A stretch of 64,000 bases of DNA from Crotophaga sulcirostris. Lineage: Eukaryota; Chordata; Aves; Cuculiformes; Crotophagidae. Location of the stretch: assembly GCA_013397455.1 (NCBI GenBank), contig VYZB01000215.1, forward strand, positions 909,912-973,911. Reading direction: 5' to 3'. Below are positions 1 through 12,926 of the stretch, in pieces (the first letter of the stretch is position 1; every line of letters starts with the position of its first letter). The notes below the pieces were generated by a model. The model saw only the letters and a program-made list of their open reading frames with translations, did no database searches and was not told the DNA's origin. The translations under genes were made by a program, and so were the position numbers.

Positions 1-1921
1 CATCGGGACTATTATACTTCTGCTTTTTGAATGAAGAACTCAAGTCAAACAGGCTGTTTTTCAGTTTCAATTTTCACTGAAAATCCAAGCATTTTTGTAT
101 GACACTACTAACAATTTGGTGTTGAAAGGTTTTCCCTTGAGGGAAATACAAACCTCTAAGAAGACTGTCACATGGCTTCTCTGAAAGACATTTTGTATTT
201 GTCTGCAGAGCAGTTTGGATGGTAGAATTAATTAGACAGTTCTGCAGAAAAAGAGAGAAAATAAAATCCTCTGCCACATTCATTCTAAGACAAAAAACAT
301 TGTGAGCCGCCATGAACAAGAACTTCTTTCATGACTTGACAAACTATGCAATCATAATCTTTCCATTGCTATTTAAGGCACAGAAAAGTTTTTCTTTAAA
401 ATGAAAAAAAAACCATCACTCTTGATCACTTTTTGTCTCTTACAAAAAGTAGTAGGTCAATGATATATTTGTTTAAAGACATTAATACATAATTCTTAGA
501 GGATGATATATAATTTGATTTTCAGTCTCTTGAAAGAAGGAGTCTTTCTGAGAACTAAGAGATGAAAGTTAATGGAAAGTTTATACACAGCAAAGATTAT
601 AGCAGAATAAAATCATAAAGACTTTTCAGTAATGGAACAGTATTTCACTTGTCTGCGGTTTCACACATTTTGCTCTTATTTTCCCATAACTAGGTGCACT
701 GTGGCCTTCAGCTGAGGTGGTCCACCTATGCAATTTAAGCAAAAGGTTTTAAAAATAATGTCTACAAAGACATTAAGGTGAAATTCATTTGAAATTAATT
801 CCTTACAGTTAATTTTGAATAGAATTTTGAACCTGTAACTCAAAGCCAAATTCATCCCATAGCACGTAAAATCAGGGGCTACTTAAATCAAATGTGGATT
901 ATACCAGGTGGCATAGTCTTTATGCTTGTATGTAGGTAGTCAAGAAAGTACAATATTTTTAAAGTTAAGAAATACAGATTCCAAAATGAAAATTATGCAG
1001 AGGTATAATTATTGCATTAGAAATCTATTTTAGAAATAAGTTTTTATATTAAGAAAGAGTTCAGATGGCTGAACTGAAAATATTCTGTTTAAGGCAGAAT
1101 GATACATAGCATATGAGAAACATAGGCTATTTGCTGGGTTTCAGAAAATATTATGTTCTACATTTTCAGTAGACCAAGAAGTAGAGCAATAACTGAGTCA
1201 TTAAAAATCACAGTAGACTACAGGGAAGACAAAGAGACATCATGATTAGCTATTATCTTCAGGAGCTATTAAAACAGGCTACATTTTCAGCTACATCAGG
1301 AGTAACATAGCATGAATCTAGATGATTATTAGTATTGCAAAGATAAAAATTTCTGGAAAGTAAGTTTTATAAAATCCCTTCTTCATGTAAATTGTCTGGT
1401 TTTTCATTTTCAAGGTGATGAGGACTTCAACCAAATTTATAGCAAGCTGTTATGTTATCCCTTATGTAAAATGAACAGAGAAGGTATCAATTCCTTTTTA
1501 AATATTACTCTCTATTTTCTGTAGCAATAATCATTCTGTCATTACACAGAAACAGGATAAATGCGATAAATGACAGCAGGTCTTTTTGTTTTGAGTTCAT
1601 ATAAAAGGAATGAACATCTTGATGACACAAGCCTATCCTTCCCACATGTTTGCCCCATCCAGACAAACAAACAATTTTAAAAATCTACAGGGAATAAAAA
1701 AAAAACTTCAAGTTTTCAAGAGAAAATAGCAAAATGGCAGACAAGACAGCTTGAAGTTTACTAATAGAAATCAGTTGCTAAAGGATACAGTAGCATTACA
1801 TGTATGGCTGCACAGACAGGGGGGAGCAGTATCTGAGAGTGCTTTGCTACCACGTTCTTTCACTTGAAAGATGATTTATTGTTCCCTAGACTCTGTGAAC
1901 TGCAGTGAAATTGGGAATACA
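1..1921. other. Intronic sequence, no recognised element
   Basis: AT-rich sequence on the gene-distal side of the first CR1. It contains only short A runs and no open frame with family resemblance. It is taken to be CSMD1 intron because no other gene appears between here and the exon at 62990; that is an inference. Confidence 0.6.
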
Positions 1922-2852
1922 CCAGTGTTCTTTATATCTTCATCAGTGACATAGACAGCAGGATTGAGTGCACCTTCGGCAGGTTTGCAGATGACACCAA
2001 GCTGAGTGGTGCAGTTGACATCCTGTAGGACAGGATGCTACCCAGAGGGACCTAGATAAGCTTCAGAAGTGAGCCCATATGGACTTCATAAAGTTCAACA
2101 ATGACAAGCGCAAGGTCCAGCAACTGAGTCAGGGCAACCCCCAGTATTAATACAGGCCGGGGGATTAAGGTATTGAGAATAGCCCTGCGGAGAAGGAGTT
2201 GGGGGTACTGGTGGATGAAAAGCTGGACATGAGCTGATTGATGTGTGCTCCCAGCCCAGAAGGCCAGCTGTGACCTGGGCTGAATCAAAAGAAGTGTGGA
2301 CAGCAGGTCGAGGGACGTTATTCTGCCCCTCTACACAGCTCTAGTGAGACCCCACCTGGAGCACTGCACCCAGCTCTGGAGCCCACAGCACAGGAAAGAC
2401 AGGGACCTGCTTGACCCACAAAAATGAGCAGAGGGATGGAACACCTCTCCTCTGGGGAAAGGTTGAGAGAGTCGAAGTTGTTAAGCCCAGAAAAAGAAGG
2501 CTCAAGGGAAACCTTATTGCATCCTTTCAAAACATAAAGGAGGCCTGCAAGAAAGATGGGGACTAACTTTTTATCAGGGCCTGTTGCAACAGGACAAGGG
2601 TTAATTATTTTAAGCTAAAAGATAGTAGATTCAGACTAGATATAGCGAATAGATTTTTTACAATGAGAGTGGTAAAACACTGGAACAAGTTGCCCAGACT
2701 GGAAACAGAAGCTACATCCCTTGAATACTCAAAGTCAGGTTGGAAAGGGTTGAGCAACCTGACCAAGTTAAAGATGTCCCTTCTCATTGAAGGGCACTTG
2801 GACTAGGTGACCTTTAAAGATCCCTTCCAACTCAAATCATTCTACAATTCTA
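1922..2852 (+). mobile_element. CR1 LINE, 5'-truncated, degraded
   Basis: This is about 930 bp of the 3' part of a chicken-repeat-1 (CR1) non-LTR retrotransposon in plus orientation. The match opens in the reverse-transcriptase domain, where the catalytic motif FADDT is readable (bases 1984-1998), followed by KLSGAVD. An in-frame TAG follows soon after, so it is not a functional gene. It continues through the maturase-like C-terminal part of ORF2 and the short 3' UTR, and ends with diverged copies of the CR1 octamer (CATTCTACAATTCTA, 2838-2852). Sequence before 1922 is unrelated, as expected for 5' truncation during target-primed reverse transcription. It lies antisense to CSMD1. Many substitutions and small indels suggest an old insertion. 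Confidence 0.92.
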
Positions 2853-5800
2853 AAAATAGTGAATTATTTTTTAAAAAAGGAAGTCAGAGACAAAGAGTTT
2901 ATTTTTTTTTTCATTCTAATAGCAGTCTGTCAAACTTCCATCAGTGTATGCATTTATGGAAGCATATGTTAAACACCTGAGTTGTGTAGCTTTCTGTGGA
3001 TTTTCAGTAAAGTGCTATTTGATGATAGCCCATGTATTTATACTTTAAAAATATTCAAATATTGGCATTCACCAACATAATGCATTTCTTATAATTTAAA
3101 TATTTCATCAAAGAAAGAGTGACAAATTATTTTATCTTTTCTCAATACTTCTGAACAGTTGTAGATACCTAGAAACCGACCAAAACAGATGTTCAAATAT
3201 TACTTCATATAAGCAACTGGCACTCTGAAGTGCACAAGCAGACAAGAGTATGTCATACGGTAAGAACACGCTTCTAAGATGGAAAAAGTGTTTTAAAACT
3301 ATATCATATACACACATTTAAATAAAATGCCTATGAACAGAGCACAGATTTTCTTCCTGATTTTTCTTTTTTTTCTTCTTTTTCATTTTATTACTCTTTT
3401 CTATGGCGGAGAAACAAATATATGCAGACATAAAACTTAACAACTTCAGCATTACTATAGAACTATAATCAAACTGGAAAATACTATGGCTAGTATTGTT
3501 GGAATAAATTATTTTAAACAAGATGTGCTGAATATGGGGTAGATAAGCTTCCATTGAAACAATCAAAGATGACCAGTTACTTTTCCAAGCTTCATAACTT
3601 CCATGCCTGTGTTAAAAATGGTCCAGAAATAAATCCCTTGCAAAATATTTTTCATCCTTTCAGTTGCAGGAAGCCAAAATTGATATTTGATAAAGTTCTT
3701 TATCAAGGTTTCCATTGTGCTTGGACCATGATACCATGCTCAATAACAATTTTTGTATTACAGAATCAGGAAGATACCAAACCAAATCCAATACAGGCAG
3801 AGAGTCCCTGTATAGGACTAAAGAATTCCTAGAAACCCTATCTAGTATACATGAAAGCAAACACAATGACCTTGATTGCTTTCTGCAAGCAGGGATGCAA
3901 GACTGGGATGCAAGTCACTGCAAGCTTTACATATGAACTCATAAAAGAATAATTTTCATCCATAGAAGCTGCACTGTACAATATCCTCACATTTATTTTA
4001 TCTTCATCATGCATTTTCAATCCCTGCAGTGAAAATTCTGAAGTTTAGTATTTTACTGCTTTTAAGGTCTTGACTGAAAGGAGAACAATAGTTAGAGAAA
4101 ATTTAATTTTCAGGACTGTACCATTAGAAAGTAAAATAAGTCTACGTTTTCTCCAAATGGTGAATAATTAGATAAAGCAGTTCGAAATTATGAAGAAAAT
4201 AGTCACTTCAGGAATTTTAGTACAGATCATGTGGCTGTATAAAAAAATGTGACTGTTTCAAGAGCAACTTCTATTTAAAACCTTCCTTTCAGTTTTTGCT
4301 TAGCAGCAATTGATAAAATATCATGCATTTTTGTTGTGGTTTTTTTTCAGATTAGCGATATCGCAGATATAGAGAGATAAAACAAAATTTGATCTGAATT
4401 GCCACAAACTAGCAATACAATTGTAATTAACTTATGTAAATAATGTTGGATTTGATCTACGTAGTTATTGATAATCTTTGAAACTATAAGCATGTTTTAG
4501 ACTCCCAAGATGATTATACTATTTCTATGTTCTTCAGGAATGGTATAATGATAAACCAAAGATGAACAGACTAAACAGTCTGAAATGTTAGTTTTAATAG
4601 CAATTCATTGTGTTTCCATTCATATCTGTTTCCTTTCTTATGAATTTAACTATGTTTCGATATTGAAGGCCCCCTGTAAAGAATAACCTTCTTTCCTTTG
4701 GAAGCCATTCCAGAAGGTGAGAGACAGTCCTTTCAAGAAGAAATGCTGCTTCATTCACTCCTTAAGTAATGTACCACTACCCCTCTGAGGAACAGTAGCA
4801 TTATTTGTACATAGCAAACATTTTTTGATCTGGAGAAGAAATGGGTAACTTATGTAATTTTTTAATCTACAGAAAGAATTGTGACAAACAGCATATAAAT
4901 CTCTGCATGTGAAAATGTTTAAAGAGCTGTTGCATGCCCATAACCTACTGACCTGAACTCTTCTGCCTTTGTAGGATTTTTCAGAAGCTGATACTATTAA
5001 GGTCCCCTGTATTTTTCTGTGATGCCTGCACTTCTATGTCTAAGAAACTTGTTACTAATGGAAAAGATTATCTCCTTTTTGCAACTGTTTTCACTAGAAT
5101 GAAGATCCAGAAGCAACTCTGTGTTTAAATCCTGACACAAAGAAACACTATTCGCCTTAATCAGTGTTATACTTTCTTAATCACAGCATCTTTTTAGAGG
5201 AAATTTCTTCTGGAGCATGCCTTATCAACGATCTGCAACAACCGTTACACCTTTAGATACATTTCCTTCAACTGTATTCCTAATAAATATGGGCTTCTTT
5301 AAGCTTGAGTTCTTCTGCCACACATATTGTAGATGCAAATTATGAAATATTTAAAACATAATCATGAGCAAGCATCTTTACTGACATTTCAGATGCTTCA
5401 AACTCCAGATTGTTTCTAGCAAAATGAAAGAAACGTCACTAGATATTAGAAGACTTGCTATGAGAATAACTCTCTGCTTCATAAGGGAAAAGACAAGGAA
5501 GAATTAACAAATCCATATTTCAAGGATACAGAGAATCAAGAGTTCTGAGTCTACCTAAAGTGACATTTTTTCATATAAAAATTAGTGGTTATTATTCTCT
5601 AGATAGACAAGAATTTCTTTCATATGAAAGGATAGTTACAAGAAACTGCTCAAAATGTGGGTACAGCATCAAGAAATTACAATGAAAACTTTGCAGAACT
5701 AACATTTTAAAATACAAACTTTCACACACATATACCATGGGGAAAAAAAGACTCCTAACAAATTTCATTAATTCAGACACATATTTTTTAAAAATAGGAC

Positions 5801-8800
5801 AAATGCAATGCTGCAAACATGTTTCTTTCAGGTTTATTTTAATGTTATATTATTTAGATATGACAACAACAGTGTCAGTTGTAGAACAATGGTCTAACAA
5901 CATTTCCACTACACATTGTTTCTCCTAGGACATGGTTCAGGTCTGGTAGAAAGGACCTCAACTTTATAGTCTTTATCATGCCACAGGGGAGAAGCATATG
6001 CCTAGTTTGCTCCACATCTTACTGCTAACACTTTGTAGTAAGCCAGATTTCAGTGTTTTTATCAAGGCATTAAATTCACAACTCTAGATTCCAACAAGCC
6101 TGACAACTCTTTGAACAAAAGATTGCCATTTCAGTGGCCTTTTAAATCTCCCCCGATCTTGCTTTGTGGTTTGCTCAATTTATAATTAAAACAGAAAACA
6201 AAGTGAAGACACATAAATTCTACTTTGTTCGATTTTCCCACCATAATAGCTAATCTTTTTACAGCATCTACTTTATATGGGAACCTTGAAGTACTGTATA
6301 AACTCAAAACAACAACAAAAAAATCACTCCACCCTCTCCAAATATAGAACTATGCATAAAGACAAACATAGCAGTTATCTAAAATCTCATATTGCTATTA
6401 TACTTATTTTAAGACAAGAGGAAAAAAAGTCAGTCACATACCAAACCACAATAAAAAAAGGAGGTAGGGTGCCCACAGTATAAATTGTTGTAATTGTAAT
6501 CTGGAGGGAAACCTAGGTTCATTACCCTTCATAAAACATAACACTTAGGTCTCATCTAGAACACTCAATAATCTCTTATATCTACCCTGCCACAGCGTGT
6601 CTTCAGATTAGTAATGGACATGTTTCCTTTTAGCATCATGTCCTGCATGTTCTATGGCAAGCAACCTCCCATCAAAGGATTTGCCAGCTTCCCCTGTGAA
6701 CTTTGAAAAGAGAAAAACGCTGGGTAGAAAGGACAACAACATAAATGTTCTGCTTTCACTAATGAGATCCATTTTCACTTAAAGGTCTTTGTTGAAATAA
6801 ATCCTTTACGAAAGCCTGTTGAAAAATGAAAATATTTAACTTCAGGTATCTCACAGTTGCTCTCTATGCTAAAATGACAGTTCTTTCCTTTCTGGCACCA
6901 TTTCAAACTCTCTCTTCTCCTTTTCAACCCTGTTCAGAGAAGTATTTTCTCTGAGTACGCTTCTGTGAAATGCTGTCACACCTTCCTAAGAGTGCAGCAG
7001 AGAATAAAGAAAGACAGACGGCAGATGGTAAAAGACAGAGGCTTAGTAAGGATGCTGTGTTTGCACAGTGCAGGAATCAGAGAGTGAAAGGAATCTCATA
7101 ACTGCCAGGAGGTATATCAATACCTCTCTAAAGGATTAAAGGTGATCACTCTCACAGGGCACAGTACAACTCCTAAATACCATGGGCTGCCTCTGGCTTC
7201 TGCTCTCTGCATTCCCTGACTGCAGTTCTATTTCCTTCTCTGTCCCACTGCACAACTCAGCATCCCAGCTTGAGCTCTGCCCCAGTCACCTCTCAGCACT
7301 GTCCCTTGCACTGCTCTCAACAGCAATCTGACTTTTTTTTTCCCCCAGAATATATCTTTATTACTCTTTCTCTACTTCCTGGGAAGAGTGCTGTCATACC
7401 TTAAAAATCACTTAGTATAATGATTGGTGGAACATTTTGCCTAGACTTAAATATGATCTAGAATCTTTGTTTCCATACTGTTCGCTATTCATCATCTTCT
7501 GATCATTTGGCACCTTCAGAAAACTAATAAAAAAAAGCAAGGAAGAGAGCAAAAGTATATTGAATTGTGCAGTAAACTTCAAATATTATAACAAAGCAAA
7601 AAGTGAAGACAGATTTTAAGGTTATCTCACTAATATTAACTCAGCCCTACGAACATTTGCTGTTATTTGTTCTTCAGAGAAGACAATCCCATCAGTCTGA
7701 AAAGAACTGCAGAATGGAAACACTGCCTTTGCCTCCCACGAGTGCAAAACAGCTTAACAAATCAGCTCACTTCCAACTTCCTAGCTCTGCTACTGATCTG
7801 ACCCACAACATAGGGAATGCAATTTCTCTGTTCTGTGCCTGGTTTTCTCTTTGTTTATCTTTGTCATTTGTTTAACGTCTTTGAATCAAGTGTTTAGGAG
7901 TTTGGCTTTTGGGTTTGTTTTTTTTTCTGAAATACATCTACACATACAGCATCTAAGACAGTGAAGTTCAAAATTCAATTGGAAATTCTAGTCATTGACC
8001 AGTAATTATGCAAGTACATTGCATGGAGCAGTTTACTTCAGAGAGCAAAAAGGTTTGTAGGTAGGAAAGAAACAGTAAATACCCTGTATCTTCTATCTAA
8101 TGTGGCATTGGCATTGTTTCACGTGGGATTCTTACTGAGAAAATAAGGAAAAGACTACAGGATCTACAAAATACTCAAAAAAATGAATTAACTGTAGTTA
8201 CATGTTTCTAAGAAGGTAGTTTTGATGGAAGACAGTAGCTATTTCCAGAAACACAGAAATCTGAATCACAGTAATTCATGAGTGCAGACAGAACAACAAG
8301 AATTAGATTTAATTTACGGTAAGAACAATTAAGATATTAGAAAACCTTTCCATACAGAAGATATTCAAAAGCTGATTGAGGAGACTGAATTTAAAATTGA
8401 TTATGTTAGCATTTCCCAGCACATACATTTACGGTTCTCTCTTGGATCGTGGAAAGGCCTAGATAAATTCTTTAATTCCTTTGCAGTCTTATTTTGAAGG
8501 ATTCTGTAACCTCTTTGTTATCTTCTGTGATTTTGAATAAGAATGTCTCAGAAAAAACATATTCATTAGTTCCCAGTTATCTGATTTATTTCAAATTCAC
8601 ATATTCTGGAAACTCATATGCATTCTAGGACAAAGAGCAGATGAGCAGATAATGGAATTAAACATGAAGTTTAATTATTATCACCTTATTAACTCCAAAA
8701 GAATAAGAAATTGACTGCCCAGGTAGGAGGTAGAATTAAAATCCCTGTCAATAAATATAAGATTATTGTGCTTTTTCACTGGTTTTGAGCTGTATACCTC

Positions 8801-11739
8801 TAGAGCTATATAAATTTCCAAGGTATTCCTCTCCCATATGCTTCCCCTAGCATGCTCCAATGACATTTTAAAACAGGGATAAATATGTGGATTTAGCTAA
8901 ATGGAGTCAACAATTCAAGTATGTTGTACAGTACTTTTCCACACCAAATCTGAAGTTGCAGAAATGAGATGTTATTGCTTTGCAGAAACAGGTTTAAATG
9001 AAAACTCGTATTTTTAAAATTGAAGACAACAATACAATAGTTGGAACTGTTCTTTGTTTTTAAAAAATCCAAAATTTCTGAAATAAAATCAGGCCTGTTT
9101 AGTTTCACATGTAAAGAAAGATCTGAAATCAACATTTTTTTTCCACCTAAAAAGTCTGTGTAAAACAGGGCTTAGGATAATGGCTTAGCTCTTTAACTTG
9201 ATTCCTGTAAACACTATGATGGATCTCTTAATGGTAATCTAATTTACCCAGATTAGACATCTGTCCTTCCCTGCTGACTATGCATGAAACCAAGAGAAAC
9301 TGCAAGGTGCTGACATTAACTTAGGAACCAACCTGCCTAATCTTTACTTGAGACTGATCCTCGTCTCAGAATGGCTGGCTTTCAAAATATCTGAAAGCTT
9401 TTCTGTTGCTGGATTTTATAAACACTGGAAACTAAGTACGAACACTATCATAAAGTCTGCATTATGACTTTGCTCCAAGGAAACAGAGGATAAACTGTGA
9501 CCAAAAAAAGTATATATGTATTAAAAGCAAATGTTTGGACTAAGTTGTAGTTTTATAATATGCTCTATGCAAGGACAGAGACTTAAGTACCACACAGAAT
9601 CTTTGCAGCTGATGTATTTTGAAGAGTTTTTTTTCTCCTGGAATAGTTCTTCTGTGCATCAGAAAATAAAGAGCATGTATGTGTTACTTTTCAAATACTC
9701 ATTAATTACATTTTGAAAATCTGTGAGGATGTAGAAAATTATTTTTTTTTCTACATTTATATACAGGAAACTTAAGCAGGAAAATTAAGACAGTTTTTCC
9801 AGAGTAATAGGATTAAGACTCAAAATTTCTTGGTTTTTTGTTATTTGTGATTGGATTATTCTCTCCTGACTGATAAATTAAACTTCATTTGAAGAAAAAA
9901 AAACCCTGATATTATTTATAACTAGCAATTTTAACCTTGCTAAAGTATGATTGCTAACAAACTATTTTATTCAAATCTTTATTGAAATACATTATCTATG
10001 AAACAAGTGGAAGTAAAACTTGCTTCATCTGATGTAAAGCAGTTTGGTCTGCTTTATAGGGTTCCTCCACTTTACAGTTATTGACTACCGTTAACCGGCT
10101 TTCAACACATCTACTTTTGAAGACTTTAACGCACAGAACACAGGAAGTGTAAAATATGCATTTAGTTAAATTTTTATTTTTTTTTAAAAAAATAACAACA
10201 TTGTTGGCAATTTCAACATCACTGCTTCGTAGGCAAGTGCAATGAAACTATGTTACACAGTACCCAATTCACAGGGGGTTTGTTAGTGAGTGCTCACTTA
10301 ATTCTCCTGTTGGTTATTCACATTGTTAGCAATAGTTTCCTAACCATTCCTTTTACAGCAATTGAAGTGTATGATTAGGCTAAATATCTAGTAGAAAAGT
10401 GGTATAAAAGCTAATGATGCTAAAGGATTGCAGCAGTATTTTCAGGTAAAGAAAGGTGTGTGGATGCACTGCCTTAGAAAAAAATAATCCTCTGACTACG
10501 TTTATTTGGATCAAGGAGAATGTGTGTTTTAAGATTATTATATTTCTTAATCTATGCTTTTGGATATTGCTTTGCATGGCCAGCTCATTCTGATTCTTTA
10601 CTCTTCTGAACATATATTCATCAGATTCTGATTTTCTATTCTTTGCCCATGAGATCTAATTTTATTCAGTTTGAAATTTTTCATATGCTCTCATTGGACA
10701 GCATATCACACAGGCTAACTTTTTAGACACTTAATTTAGAAGGTTAGTCTCCTTAAGCTACCTGGATCAGCAAGAGAGTAATAGTTTTCTTTAGAGAGTG
10801 ATTTTTATCATAATGCGCATTCTACTGAGGATCTTCATTCTTCAAATAACCCTCTGAAGGGACCACTTTCTCTCTCTACTGATGATACAGAGTGTCTATG
10901 CAGCCTGGCTGTCCTGGACATCTAAGTGTGTTTGTCATCTTCACCCTTTTATCTAGCCGTCTCCTTGTATAGCTACCCCTGGTAACTCTATTCCTGTCTT
11001 TAAAATCTTGAAATCTGTTTTCCTAGCATTGCTAGTTCACCTGTACACTAGACAAATAAGATTTAAACAAGTTCATCTAAACCTAGACCAATCTAACAGC
11101 CTGCTGATACTACAAAGGTCACAATCTTTGCCAGTTCCTGGCCATGCAGCTCTTCCTTGTGTGGGACCCAATACAAGTCATACTTCAGGTGTTTGCTAGC
11201 TTAGCTTCCCAAAGGTTTGGCAAAATGAATGGTTCACTGAGAAAGTAAGCATGATTTATCTATGGGAAGGTGCAGGAATATATAACTAAAAGTTGGGCGA
11301 GCAGAATTACTGCCTTAGAGGCTATAGGCTGGTAAATCATTTCAGCCTATTTTGTTTGCCTGCCTTGGTAAATACAACTGAATTGTCATATCCTGTTAGT
11401 CTATAGGAGAAATGTTGTTCAGGAAGTTGCAGAACAGAACAAAGTCTTTGCACTTGCCTGACACCTCTGCATTCCTACTCATATCTCAGACTCCTAGGGG
11501 TTCCTTCCTTAACCTTCCTTCATCATCCCCGGTCTACAGCATGCTCAGTTCCCAGGCCTGGTTCTCTAGCATGTACATGGCTGGTCAATTGGCCAAACAG
11601 AAAGGTAAAATTTGGCTTACATTAAATAAGGGGCTGTAAATTAGGGTGTTGTTTTATTGTTGGTTTTTTTTTTTCCCCTCCACCACTCAACAAGTTTCAC
11701 AACACACAGAAACTCAGTATCTTTTTGTATGTGTAACAC
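2853..11739. other. Repeat-poor intronic stretch (8.9 kb)
   Basis: I recognise no interspersed repeat, exon or RNA gene here. Visible structure is limited to low-complexity tracts: a pyrimidine run at 3361-3390, a T/C run near 7330-7345, and a C/T-rich, less AT-rich patch at about 7170-7325. The open frames, up to about 90 codons, show no domain or motif. Confidence 0.55.
3361..3390. repeat. T-rich pyrimidine low-complexity tract
   Basis: Almost uninterrupted T with scattered C over about 30 bases. It creates the lysine run seen if the minus strand is translated, so that open frame is an artefact of low complexity. Confidence 0.8.
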
Positions 11740-11830
11740 TGTACTGGGTTTGGCTGAGCTGGAGGTAACCATCTTCACAGCAGCCTGCTTGGCTCTGTGT
11801 TTTGGATTTGTAACCAAAACTGGACTAAAA
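11740..11830 (+). mobile_element. Avian ERV LTR, 5' fragment
   Basis: The segment opens TGTACTGGGTTTGGCTG and continues with a diverged match to the start of the LTR also present at 55001 (shared blocks include the opening 16 bases and a TGTTTTGGATTTGT-like block). Similarity fades after about 11830. I see neither the LTR 3' half nor any internal retroviral sequence, so this is a truncated remnant. The family is an avian ERV, probably ERVL-like; the class is from memory. It lies antisense to CSMD1. Confidence 0.55.
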
Positions 11831-12720
11831 CTTTGCTGAATATGTTTGAAACTGTTCAGTAGACTCAAAGTTATTGATGTGGAGACCAACGGAAAAAGTC
11901 TTGTTCCTAAGAAAGAAAAACTATGATAAACATCTCCACAGCTAACACGAACAAATTCATACAAATTCCAACCCTCATACAATATGCAAAGAAATAAAAC
12001 TTTATTTATGTACTTAGAGTTTTAAAGAGACAGAGAGCTAGCAGAAGAATAATAAGCAAAAATTCTACACCTCTGCCAGTTTCTTTCCTAATGTACCAAT
12101 GAGTTTATCTGGCAGTTACAGATACAAAGAATAAAATTCTATTTTTGTGTATTATATTTGCATTTTTATAGCATCTGAAGCTGTACTTGCTGACTATCTT
12201 AAGATAACATTATTTACTATTTTTAAGAGTCTTTCTTTACTTCAGAAAATAAAACTGCAAACAACTTTCTCTTTATAATGAAGTTCCAAAACAACATCAT
12301 TACAGTTTTAGAAGTTAAAGTATTTTTTCTATAAGTAATCAAAATTCTAGCTATGTTCTTGAAGCCAACAGGTTCTCAAATATGGTTTTCCTTTTTGTTG
12401 TTACTGGTTTGGCATTTATGCTAGAGGTTACACAGTCTCACACTATGTTAACTGGTATTATAAGGCCATTGACAAATACCTAGTATGGTAAAACACTCAT
12501 TTTGTTTGCAACTAACTGTATCTTTACATATTTTTACAAGAATTAACAAATTACTGGAACGATTCATAGAAGACCAAGAAATCTAGATGTACCCAGGTAT
12601 GCATACAAGTTAGTATTATTCAAGTGCATCACTAAAAGAGAACAAGCCAGTCAGCAAGTTTTCATCAGGTATATGCCTTTGTATCAATAACATGATCAAC
12701 ACTAGCAGTTGTTTTTAAAT
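11831..12720. other. Intronic sequence, no recognised element
   Basis: AT-rich and non-coding between the LTR fragment and the next CR1. A weak resemblance to the middle of U6 snRNA near 12554-12580 was considered and rejected. Confidence 0.5.
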
Positions 12721-12926
12721 ATCACAGTATCACAGTATAACCAGGTTGGAAGAGACCTCTGAGATCATCAAGTCCAACCTATAAGCCAACACTAACACCA
12801 TCTCATCACCTAAACCATGGCACTGAGTGCCTCATCCAGTCTTCCCTTAAACACATCCAGGGTCGGCGACTCCACCACCTCCCTGGGCAGCGCATTCCAG
12901 TGGCTAATCACCCTTTCAGTGAAGAA
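12721..12926 (-). mobile_element. CR1 LINE 3' tail (about 206 bp)
   Basis: In plus orientation the segment begins with two copies of the CR1 terminal octamer (ATCACAGT, 12721-12736), then the conserved GGTTGGAAGAGACC block. It is therefore a CR1 3' end on the minus strand. Minus-strand translation gives the C-terminus of CR1 ORF2, including [13 protein letters not shown] and [14 protein letters not shown] before the stop. It is truncated right after the FFTERV codons at 12926. It shares a subfamily with the copy at 41454-41868. It lies in the sense orientation of CSMD1. Confidence 0.92.

Noticed and set aside
2052..2530. Minus-strand open frames of 78 and 70 codons.
   Set aside because: They are antisense shadows of the CR1 LINE at 1922-2852.
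12554..12584. TGGAACGAT-CA-AGAAGA core resembling the middle of U6 snRNA.
   Set aside because: Similarity is limited to about 20 bases. The U6 5' stem, the downstream GCAAGGATGACACGC-like block and a terminal T run are absent. Too short to call a U6 pseudogene.
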